Shown in pieces: positions 12,016 through 21,532 of a stretch of DNA of 64,000 bases. A program made the translations under genes and the position numbers. The stretch covers positions 1,860,001 to 1,924,000 of the forward strand of contig CM056743.1 of NCBI GenBank assembly GCA_029851415.1, given 5' to 3'. Under the pieces are notes generated by a model, which saw only the letters and a program-made list of their open reading frames with translations, was not told where the DNA came from and did no database searches. The number at the start of each line of letters is the position of its first letter. The stretch's first letter is position 1. Origin of the DNA: Eretmocerus hayati (lineage: Eukaryota > Arthropoda > Insecta > Hymenoptera > Aphelinidae).

Positions 12016-13391
12016 GAAAATCTAAGTGGAAGCCAATATTTTACTGCCTAAAATGTAAAGAGGAAAACTGAATTAAATGTCAATCGTTGGAATTTTCTTA
12101 AGTTTTCTCTATGAGTCATTTCTAATGGGCCACTTCAACTGAGTGATCTAAAGGTAGAATTTGTTGTAAGAGCGTGAGGGGGGAGGACTATTTTTCCCTG
12201 GACTATTCTTCCCCTGTTTTTCATTCATTAAAATTCCAAATTCTGTAAATACTCTACTGCAACAGTGGTTTCTTCAATATGGTGATATATGTGATGGAAA
12301 TGTAGCATTATACACCCGTAGTTCGTTCTGGAACATTTTTTGCTAGGTACACTAACTGGACCACTCGAGTATCGGGGCTAAATCTCTCTTTTTGGAAAAA
12401 GCTTCAATAAACGACTGCAATCATTCACACGGGATCTACGGTGGCTTAACATATTGTTTATGTGTGGCCCAAGAAGGGAGGATAGGTTTCAGAGTGATAG
12501 AAACATTTACCTTGCCCAATGCACCTTTAAAAGTCATTTTTTAGGGGTGTACCAAAGTTGCACCCACTGTACCAAAGTTACCCAATTTGACGGTACTCCA
12601 TGATTTTGACGTAAAATTTCATACAATCCATAAAATATGAATCAGGTATGTTTTAGAGCGCATTCGAAACGACCTCAGATAGCTTGAAGAAGAAAAAGCC
12701 CATGCCTCTACATCGCCAATACCCTCGACCCGCACCAACTTCTCTCTGCCAGATCATTCGTAACTCGAGTGGAAAGCCGTAGAGTAATGTATAAAGAAAC
12801 TATTTCAAAGGTCTTGAGGAGAGCTACAAGATCCCGCAATGACTTTTGCTCTATCATAATTTCCCGATCAGCGATCGATGGTTGATTGAAATGAAAATTT
12901 TTTCACTTTGCGAAGCTAATAGAAATCATGAAATTTGCGTCAAAATGTTTCTCAATGGACATGAATTGATAGCTTTCTTTCTTATCTTTCGAATGCTCTT
13001 CGTGAAATTGCCGTAGACCCAAGGACGTACGAGTAATCGCTGTTTTAAGAAAGTAGAGAAAGAAACATGCATTTCTATATGAAATTTTCCTCATGATCAG
13101 TCCTGGGGGATTTATTTTTCCATATTTATTAGCATCGCTTTTGGTGTACAAACGAAATTGCGCTAGAAACAGTAGCAGAGCGCACTTCCAGTTGCATTGT
13201 TTAAGCCATGCTGGATACGAAGTATGGGTTTCTTCAGTTGACTCTACGGAGAATTTCCTATGGATTAGCATGTTTCTGCCTGTGCAATATGCATGCAATC
13301 AGAGGGCGTTTTCGTATCTTTTCCTTCATTCCAATGTGGGAATATCGAAGCATATCCGATTTAGGTCGATTAGGATTCATAGGAAATCAGC

Positions 13392-14818
13392 TCATGAAGT
13401 TTCGTGTCTATTCTTGGAATAATCTAGGATTGTGTCATTTGATTGAAACCATTTTTTCTTGTTGCGCCACTTTCGCGTTCTGAATCTGCCTGATTTTCTC
13501 ACTTTTTCTAAATCCTCTGGCGACAAGTGCTCTCGTGTGGCCTTAATCGTCTTCTTTTTAGATTTTGAAATTTTTTTTCCTGTAACAGAGAATAATATTT
13601 TGACATGAATTTCCTACATTTATGATTGTGTTTACGATTTAACAAAATCAAACTCTTTCATACTTACGATTGATCTCAGGAATATCTTCTTGATTCGAAT
13701 CAGTACTTTCATCATGATTGTCTTCGGGTAACTCTTCCTCCACAGAATCTTCAGCTTGTCTAAAATTTAGACTACTACCTGATGAACCATATTTCGAAGA
13801 GAACTCATGAGGACTTGGTTGTTGTATCAAGGTATTGGGCAACTCATCCCCGCCTTGACTTGCTGATTCGAGTATTAGAATATCGCTATATGTTGTTTGC
13901 TCAAGAATTTTGGATATATCTTGGTGACCTGTAAAGAAAAAATCGTGGAGTGATCTTCTAATTCACTCTAAGTTTGGAATAATATGATCTAAAGATATTA
14001 TGCAGATGCAGCTATTTTTTGCAGCTACTAACTCACGGTGCGTGGCCTCTAAACCATTGATTGAAGACGAATCTTGATTCGACTCTCGTGACGAGATAGT
14101 TCGACTGAAGCTTGTGTCATTACCGGGTACTACCTGATATATAATCCGGCTTCCATCGCAAGTGCTTGTCAAGCGGTGAGAGTTTTGCTTCGAGCCTATA
14201 AGACGTTGATTATAGTTGATGATTCCAGCTAACACATTACTGATCATTTTCATGTATCAGAATATTTGTATCAAGTTAAAAGACAAAACTGCAGCGTTCA
14301 AACTCATGAAATTTTTCATGGTTTCGTTCCAATGAGGCAGTGACATATCATTTTCATAGTAAAAGCCCGTTTACGTCACTAGTGTCCAAAAATCGCAATT
14401 CGAACATGATTTTTAAGCATTCGTAACATGAAATAAATCTTTGTTTTCTTCTTCTCTCTTAGTTTATGAGGAAAACGATTATGATATTTATAATCATATT
14501 TCTAGGGAGCAATCGTAATGCTGATTGTGAAGAAGCTCGGTTAACCATTTTCAAAGCAAAAAATTTTTAGAATCCTGTAAAGAAACGTGCGAGCATGCTT
14601 TTTTGGTGTATCAACTTACTATGCATGGCTACCCAATCATTGTCTGAATACGGCACTTGATTCGACTTCTGATTACTCTGGGGCTGATATTGTAAGATAT
14701 TGTGTAGCCACCCCATCTCGAGCATCGATTTTGGCTTATTTGTCAAAATAGAGGTATTTAGATCACGAAAAAACGAGATCCAGGTCGAAATATCGTTTGT
14801 AATCGTCTCTGAGCTCAT
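13392..14818 (-). CDS. Four-exon gene of unknown function, 268 aa, inside the inverted repeat
   Basis: Proposed exons on the minus strand: 14818-14620, 14195-14037, 13928-13668 and 13579-13392. Donors are GTAAGT, GTGAGT and GTAAGT; acceptors are cttatag, tttacag and gttacag. Every intron is phase 1, and the joined frame is open for 268 codons to a TGA. The ATG at 14818 is the first after an in-frame TGA. The product is Ser/Gln-rich at the N-terminus, acidic in exon 3 (EDSVEEELPEDNHDESTD) and strongly basic in exon 4 (KKISKSKKKTIKATR, then RFRTRKWRNKKKW), like a nuclear or nucleic-acid-binding protein with a nuclear localisation signal. Exons 1 and 2 end alike (SNQ....W/LxAxH), suggesting exon duplication. 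AATAAA-type signals lie about 270 bp downstream, near 13120. No family is recognised. It may be element cargo or a host gene caught between the arms. Confidence 0.5.
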
Positions 14819-15017
14819 TGTGTGTTCTGACAATAGACTCAGGTTTAATAAGTTTGGTCACGAGCCGTTGAAGGAGCTCGAACTCGCGGTTTGTATACCC
14901 AGACTCGATCATTGATATGGCCATGTTTGGCTTAAGGATGATTTTATCGTATATGTAAAAACGTGATCTTGGTCAAACTGTCATTGTAGCACGTTTCTAT
15001 GCTCTTAGTATGATCCT

Positions 15018-15355
15018 CTAACAAGCAGAGGTCCAACCTTGCGGAAAACCCGGATCTTAATGAAACTCTGGGAATCATCTTGTTTTGGTGAGAAATGAAG
15101 GTATCTCAAAGGGTTTAATCCCATGACCTCCTATCCTAAGATACAGCTGCAGAGATTAGCATTGTTAGTATATCTGTATATACGACTTTTCAACATGGGC
15201 CTATACTGGCAATGCTAATCTTCATAGCTGTATCTGAGGATAGGAGCCCCATGGGATTAAACCCTTGGAGATACCTCCATTTTTCACCAGAACAAGATGA
15301 TTCCCAAAGTTTCATCAAGATCCGTGTTCCGCAAGGTTGGACCTCTCCTTGTTAG
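15018..15355. mobile_element. MITE, 338 bp, with 9-bp target duplication
   Basis: Termini CTAACAAG...CTTGTTAG with long inverted arms (gaggtccaaccttgcgg mirrored by ccgcaaggttggacctc). It is flanked by TATGATCCT (15009-15017) and TATGATTCT (15356-15364). The same junction without the element is present at 16261-16290 (ctcttagtatgattctctgtgaatg), giving the empty site. TIR plus 9-bp duplication fits a Mutator-like non-autonomous element; that assignment is inference. Related copies lie at 37198-39780 and 54107-54446. Confidence 0.8.
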
Positions 15356-15364
15356 TATGATTCT

Positions 15365-15480
15365 CTGTGAATGTCGATTTGGTCCCAAACCAGTTCTCGA
15401 CGAGTGTTGATCTGATCTCATACCGGTCTTCCGCGATTGTCGATGTGATCTCATACCTGTCCTTGGCGAGTGTCATTTCG
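15365..15480. repeat. Small detached piece of the 33-bp minisatellite
   Basis: Three to four units of the gtgtcgatctggtccc... repeat follow the MITE. They are a copy of the start of the main array, whose uninterrupted version begins near 16281. Confidence 0.75.
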
Positions 15481-16565
15481 GTCTTGCTTCATCTGTCATT
15501 GTAGCACGTTTCTATGCTCAGTGTATGATCGCAAAATCGACACACATATTATAAGAGCAGTCTCGGACCGAGAAAAAGCCCAAACGCGCCGTTTGTATAC
15601 CCAAACTCGAGCATCGATTGTGGCTCATTTCTCAAAATAGAGATATTTTGACCACGAAGAAACGAGATCCTGGTCGAAATGTCGTTTGTCATCGTCTCTG
15701 AGATCATTGTGTGTTCTGACAATAGACTCAGGTTTATTAAGTTTGGTCACGAGCCGTTGAAGGAGCTCGAACTCGCGGTTTGTATACCCAGACTCGACCA
15801 TTGATATAGCCCTGTACGGCTTAAGGATGATTTTATCGTCTATGCAAAAACGTAATGTTGGTCAAACTGTCATCGTAGCACGTTTCTTTGTTCTTAGTAT
15901 GATTTCACAATCGACAAAGATATTGTAAGAACAATTACGGACCGAGAAGAAGCCCGAACGCACCGTTTGTATACTCAAACTCGAGCATCGATTTTGGCTT
16001 ATTCCTCGAAATAGAGTTATTTTGACCACGAAGAAACGAGATCCTGGTCGAAATATCGTTTGTAATCGTCTCTGAGCTCATTGTGTGTTCTGACAATAGA
16101 CTCAGGTTTAATAATTTCGGTCACGAGCCGTTGAAGGAGCTCGAACTCGCGGTTTGTATACCCAGACTCGATCATTGATATGGCCATGTATGGCTTAAGG
16201 ATGATTTTATCATCTATGTAAAAACGTGGTCTTGGTCGTACTGTCATTGTAGCACGTTTCTATGCTCTTAGTATGATTCTCTGTGAATGTCGATCTGGTC
16301 CCAAACCAGTTCTCGACGAGTGTTGATCTGATCTCATACCGGTCTTCCGCGATTGACGATGTGATCTTATACCTGCCCTTGGTGAGTGTCATTGCGGTGG
16401 CGTATCAGTTCTCGGCGAGTGTCGATATGGTCCGGTACTGGTCCTCTGTGAATGTCGATCTGATCCCGTACCAGTCCTCCGCGAGTGTTGATTCGGCTCT
16501 GTACCGGTCCTCGGCGAGTGTCGATTCGGTCTCGTACCGCTCCTCGGTGAGTGTCGATCTGGTCC

Positions 16566-18564
16566 CGTACTGGTCCTCTGTGAGTGTCGATCTGGTCCCA
16601 AACCGATTCCCGGCGAGTGCCGATCTGATCCCGCACCGGTCCTCCGTTAGTATCGATGTGGTCCTATACCAGTCCTTGGCGAGTGTCGATTCGGTCTCGT
16701 ACCGGTCCTCGGTGAGTGTCGATCTGGTCCCGTACTGGTGCTCTGTGAATGTCGATCTGGTCTCAAACCAGTTCTCGGCGAGTGTTGATCCGGTCCCAAA
16801 CCAATTCCCGGTGAGTGCGGATTTGATCCCGTACCGGTCCTCCGTGAGTATCGATATGGTCTTTTACCCTTGTTATTCCGGCGTCATATCAGTTCTGGAC
16901 GAGTGTCGATATGGTCCTGCACTGGTCCTCGATGAATGCCGATCTGATCGCGTACCAGTCCTCCGCGAGTGTTGATTCGGCCCTGTACCGGTCCTTGGCG
17001 AGTGTCGATTCGGTCTCGTATAGGTCCATGGTGAGTGTCGATCTGGTCACGTACTGGTCCTCTGTGAGTGTCGATCTGGTCCCAGACCAGTTCTCGGCGA
17101 GTGTTGATTCGGTCCCAAACCGATTCCCGGCGAGTGTCGATCTGATCCCGTACCGGTCCTCCGTTAGTATCGATGTGGTCCTATAACAGTCTTTGGCGAG
17201 TGTCAATTCGGTGTCGTATGGGTTTTCTGCTAGTGTCGATATGGTCCCGCACTGGTCCTCGATGACTGTCGATCTGATCACGTACCAGTCCACCGCGAGT
17301 GTTGATTCGGCCCTGTACCGGTCGTTGGCGAGTGTCGATTCGGTCTCGTACCGGGCCTCGGTGAGTGTTGATCTGGTCCCGTACTGGTCCTCTGTGAGTG
17401 TCGATCTGGTCCCAGACCAGTTCTCGGCGAGTGTTGATTCGGTCCCAAACCGATTCCCGGCGAGTGTCGATCTGATCCCGTACCGGTCCTCCGTTAGTAT
17501 CGATGTGGTCCTATAACAGTCTTTGGCGAGTGTCAATTCGGTGTCGTATGGGTTTTCTGCTAGTGTCGATATGGTCCCGCACTGGTCCTCGATGACTGTC
17601 GATCTGATCACGTACCAGTCCACCGCGAGTGTTGATTCGGCCCTGTACCGGTCGTTGGCGAGTGTCGATTTGGTCTCGTACCGGGCCTCGGTGAGTGTTG
17701 ATCTGGTCCCGTACTGGTCCTCTGTGAATGTCGATCTGGTCTTAAACCAGTTCTCGGCGAGTGTTGATCCAGTCCCGAACCGATTCCCGGTGAGTGTCGA
17801 TCTGATCCATTAGTATTGATCCATTGAATATTGGTCCATTAGTATTGATGTGGTCCTGTACCAGTCCTTGGCGAGTGTCAATTCGGTGTCGTATCGGTTC
17901 TCAGCTAGTGTCGATCTGGTCCCGTACTGGTCCTCGGTGAATGTCGATCTGGTCCCAAACCAGTTCTCGACGAGTGTCGATCTGATCCCGAGCCGGTCTT
18001 CCGTGAGAGTTGATTTGGGCCTGTACCGGTCCTTGGCGAATGTCGATTCGGTCCCGTACCGGTTCTCGGGGAGTGTCGATCTGATCCATAGAGATATTAC
18101 AGATAGAGGAGGGAAGAGGTGGGCCTCTCTGTAAGTGGGTTTTTCTCTACGAAAGAGAGAGAGAAAAGACAAGAAGTCCTCTTTTTTTCTCTCTCGCACC
18201 TGCGCGGCGCATTGCGCAGTCGACACCAAGACACATAGGCGCGTCGAAGAGGGGATAGTGTTGACAGTTCACTCCTTGAGATGAAACTTGGCACTTTTAT
18301 CCCCTCTCCAACGCGCCTGTGTGCCTTGGTCTCGGCTGCGCGATGCGCCGCGCAGGTGCGAGAGAAAAAGGAAGAGGACTCCTCGTCTTTTCTCTCTCTC
18401 TTTCGCGGAGAAACGTATAGGCTGCGCTTCCCTCCTCTATCTGTAATATCTCTATGATCTGATCCCGTACCAGTCCTCCGCGAGTGTTGATTTGGCCCTG
18501 TACCGTACCTTGGCGAGTTTCGATTCGGTCTCGTACCAGTCCTCCGTGAGTGTCGATCTGGTCT
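16566..18564. repeat. 1999-bp higher-order repeat, copy 1
   Basis: This block, including MITE copy 1, recurs at an exact offset of 1999 bases. Translated frames in the two copies are identical (for example 16889-17623 and 18888-19622), so identity is essentially complete. The left boundary is set by a C/T mismatch at 16565/18564. Similarity continues to about 18594, where the third register diverges. Confidence 0.9.
18087..18456. mobile_element. MITE, 370 bp, 8-bp target duplication (copy 1)
   Basis: A perfect 30-bp TIR starts CATAGAGATATTACAGATAG and is mirrored at the right end; weaker pairing continues across the element (ctcgcacctgcgcggcgca against tgcgccgcgcaggtgcgag). It is flanked by ATCTGATC on both sides (18079-18086 and 18457-18464) and splits one minisatellite unit. 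An 8-bp duplication with short TIRs is typical of hAT- or P-type elements; which one cannot be told. No transposase is present. Confidence 0.9.
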
Positions 18565-20594
18565 CGTACTGGTCCTCTGTGAGTGTCGATCTGGTCCCAA
18601 ACCGATTCCCGGCGAGTGCCGATCTGATCCCGCACCGGTCCTCCGTTAGTATCGATGTGGTCCTATACCAGTCCTTGGCGAGTGTCGATTCGGTCTCGTA
18701 CCGGTCCTCGGTGAGTGTCGATCTGGTCCCGTACTGGTGCTCTGTGAATGTCGATCTGGTCTCAAACCAGTTCTCGGCGAGTGTTGATCCGGTCCCAAAC
18801 CAATTCCCGGTGAGTGCGGATTTGATCCCGTACCGGTCCTCCGTGAGTATCGATATGGTCTTTTACCCTTGTTATTCCGGCGTCATATCAGTTCTGGACG
18901 AGTGTCGATATGGTCCTGCACTGGTCCTCGATGAATGCCGATCTGATCGCGTACCAGTCCTCCGCGAGTGTTGATTCGGCCCTGTACCGGTCCTTGGCGA
19001 GTGTCGATTCGGTCTCGTATAGGTCCATGGTGAGTGTCGATCTGGTCACGTACTGGTCCTCTGTGAGTGTCGATCTGGTCCCAGACCAGTTCTCGGCGAG
19101 TGTTGATTCGGTCCCAAACCGATTCCCGGCGAGTGTCGATCTGATCCCGTACCGGTCCTCCGTTAGTATCGATGTGGTCCTATAACAGTCTTTGGCGAGT
19201 GTCAATTCGGTGTCGTATGGGTTTTCTGCTAGTGTCGATATGGTCCCGCACTGGTCCTCGATGACTGTCGATCTGATCACGTACCAGTCCACCGCGAGTG
19301 TTGATTCGGCCCTGTACCGGTCGTTGGCGAGTGTCGATTCGGTCTCGTACCGGGCCTCGGTGAGTGTTGATCTGGTCCCGTACTGGTCCTCTGTGAGTGT
19401 CGATCTGGTCCCAGACCAGTTCTCGGCGAGTGTTGATTCGGTCCCAAACCGATTCCCGGCGAGTGTCGATCTGATCCCGTACCGGTCCTCCGTTAGTATC
19501 GATGTGGTCCTATAACAGTCTTTGGCGAGTGTCAATTCGGTGTCGTATGGGTTTTCTGCTAGTGTCGATATGGTCCCGCACTGGTCCTCGATGACTGTCG
19601 ATCTGATCACGTACCAGTCCACCGCGAGTGTTGATTCGGCCCTGTACCGGTCGTTGGCGAGTGTCGATTTGGTCTCGTACCGGGCCTCGGTGAGTGTTGA
19701 TCTGGTCCCGTACTGGTCCTCTGTGAATGTCGATCTGGTCTTAAACCAGTTCTCGGCGAGTGTTGATCCAGTCCCGAACCGATTCCCGGTGAGTGTCGAT
19801 CTGATCCATTAGTATTGATCCATTGAATATTGGTCCATTAGTATTGATGTGGTCCTGTACCAGTCCTTGGCGAGTGTCAATTCGGTGTCGTATCGGTTCT
19901 CAGCTAGTGTCGATCTGGTCCCGTACTGGTCCTCGGTGAATGTCGATCTGGTCCCAAACCAGTTCTCGACGAGTGTCGATCTGATCCCGAGCCGGTCTTC
20001 CGTGAGAGTTGATTTGGGCCTGTACCGGTCCTTGGCGAATGTCGATTCGGTCCCGTACCGGTTCTCGGGGAGTGTCGATCTGATCCATAGAGATATTACA
20101 GATAGAGGAGGGAAGAGGTGGGCCTCTCTGTAAGTGGGTTTTTCTCTACGAAAGAGAGAGAGAAAAGACAAGAAGTCCTCTTTTTTTCTCTCTCGCACCT
20201 GCGCGGCGCATTGCGCAGTCGACACCAAGACACATAGGCGCGTCGAAGAGGGGATAGTGTTGACAGTTCACTCCTTGAGATGAAACTTGGCACTTTTATC
20301 CCCTCTCCAACGCGCCTGTGTGCCTTGGTCTCGGCTGCGCGATGCGCCGCGCAGGTGCGAGAGAAAAAGGAAGAGGACTCCTCGTCTTTTCTCTCTCTCT
20401 TTCGCGGAGAAACGTATAGGCTGCGCTTCCCTCCTCTATCTGTAATATCTCTATGATCTGATCCCGTACCAGTCCTCCGCGAGTGTTGATTTGGCCCTGT
20501 ACCGTACCTTGGCGAGTTTCGATTCGGTCTCGTACCAGTCCTCCGTGAGTGTCGATCTGGTCTCGTACTGGTCCTCTGTGAGTGTCGATCTGGT
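18565..20594. repeat. 1999-bp higher-order repeat, copy 2
   Basis: Second copy of the block at 16566-18564, followed by a divergent minisatellite tail (20595-20803). The near-perfect identity means a very recent duplication or an assembly artefact. Confidence 0.9.
20086..20455. mobile_element. MITE, 370 bp, copy 2 (carried by the 1999-bp duplication)
   Basis: Identical to the copy at 18087-18456 and exactly 1999 bases away, with the same flanking ATCTGATC. It was copied as part of the larger duplication and is not an independent insertion. Confidence 0.9.
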
Positions 20595-20803
20595 TCCAAA
20601 CCAGTTCTCGGCGAGTGTTGATCCGGTCCCAAACCGATTCCCGGCGAGTGTCGATCTGATCCTGTACCGGTCCTCCATTAGTATTGATGTGTTCCTATAC
20701 CAGTCCTTGGCGAGTGTCAATTCGGTGTCGTATCGGTTCTCTGCTAGTGTCGATCTGATCCCGTACTGATCCTCGATGAATGTCGATCTGATCCCGAGCC
20801 GTA

Positions 20804-21532
20804 TTTTACTTGCTTAATCAGCAAGAAAGGGGCGCATTAGATGCTCGTCATTTGAACTCGGGTTGAATAGAAAAAAAAAATTTCGATGGTCTTTGCCGGA
20901 ACCCCTAGAGATGAAATGAATTTTACTCATATTATGGAACTCGTATTCATGTTAATAGATTGATACAGTGCTATCTCCTGAGGAGTCCGAGGCTGAAGAA
21001 ATGGCAGATTATTTACATGAAGACCTAGTTTGATTTGATAGTCTCGATTGTTTTATGGCAAGAAAACGAGATAGTGTGGGTTTTGTGACTTAGTTCATCA
21101 TGTGATTACATCATAAAATATTTCCATAGTCACCAAAGAATCGCTTCCATTTATTGAAGGTCTCAAAAAATTGCTAAATTGTCAATAACAAAATCGGACG
21201 CATTCGACTCATACCGTGCATTACTTGCGGGTGGCACAGTCGATTGACACATTATTCCAAGAAAAACATTTTTGTACAGTTGAGATAATCTTTTTCTTTT
21301 TTCATTTGACACAAGATATCCATCCATTGATTGTGACCTTCGAAGTATTCTTCGATAGCAATGAGTTATGAAATTAGTCCATGAGCCGATCACTCCTATC
21401 TGAATCCATCAAAAAACTGTCTGGGAGCAACACGGCTTGTCTGATATCTGCGCGGATCGCATTATTGAGATTCAAAGTGTACTTCTAATTGAAAATGACT
21501 TGCTAAGCAAAAAATATGTTATTGGATTTTAG
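20804..21532. other. Spacer between minisatellite and right arm; no gene seen
   Basis: About 0.7 kb of AT-rich sequence. The 76-codon minus-strand ORF at 21163-21393 has no supporting splice or promoter signals. Confidence 0.4.

Larger units (their letters stand above)
14700..16277. repeat. Tandem 381-bp units plus one partial copy
   Basis: Two full copies start at tatgatcgcaaaatcgac (15517) and tatgatttcacaatcgac (15898), period 381. A third partial copy (14700-15008) overlaps exon 1 of the minus-strand gene. Each copy has an open minus-strand frame of about 70 codons (for example 16017-16247, containing SIVRTHNELRDDYKRYFD), so they may be relics of a duplicated exon. The array runs directly into the 33-bp minisatellite at about 16281. 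Confidence 0.7.
16281..20803. repeat. 33-bp minisatellite array with higher-order repeats
   Basis: Tandem units of 33 bases (typical start gtgtcgatctggtcccgta) run for about 4.5 kb, interrupted twice by the same 370-bp MITE. Because 33 is divisible by three, long frames stay open: on the plus strand they read as 11-residue repeats like SVDLVPYWSSV, on the minus strand like RSTLTEDQYGT (up to 244 codons). A 330-bp block of ten units is repeated (17191 and 17521), and a 1999-bp block is duplicated. Coding use is not shown; openness in both directions follows from repeat structure. Confidence 0.9.

Noticed and set aside
13093..13422. 109-codon plus-strand ORF
   Set aside because: It overlaps the last exon and presumed 3'UTR of the better-supported minus-strand gene and has no splice or promoter support.
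16281..20803. Possible CRISPR array (regular 33-bp repeats)
   Set aside because: The units are contiguous and degenerate with no unique spacers, and the context is eukaryotic with introns and retroposons.
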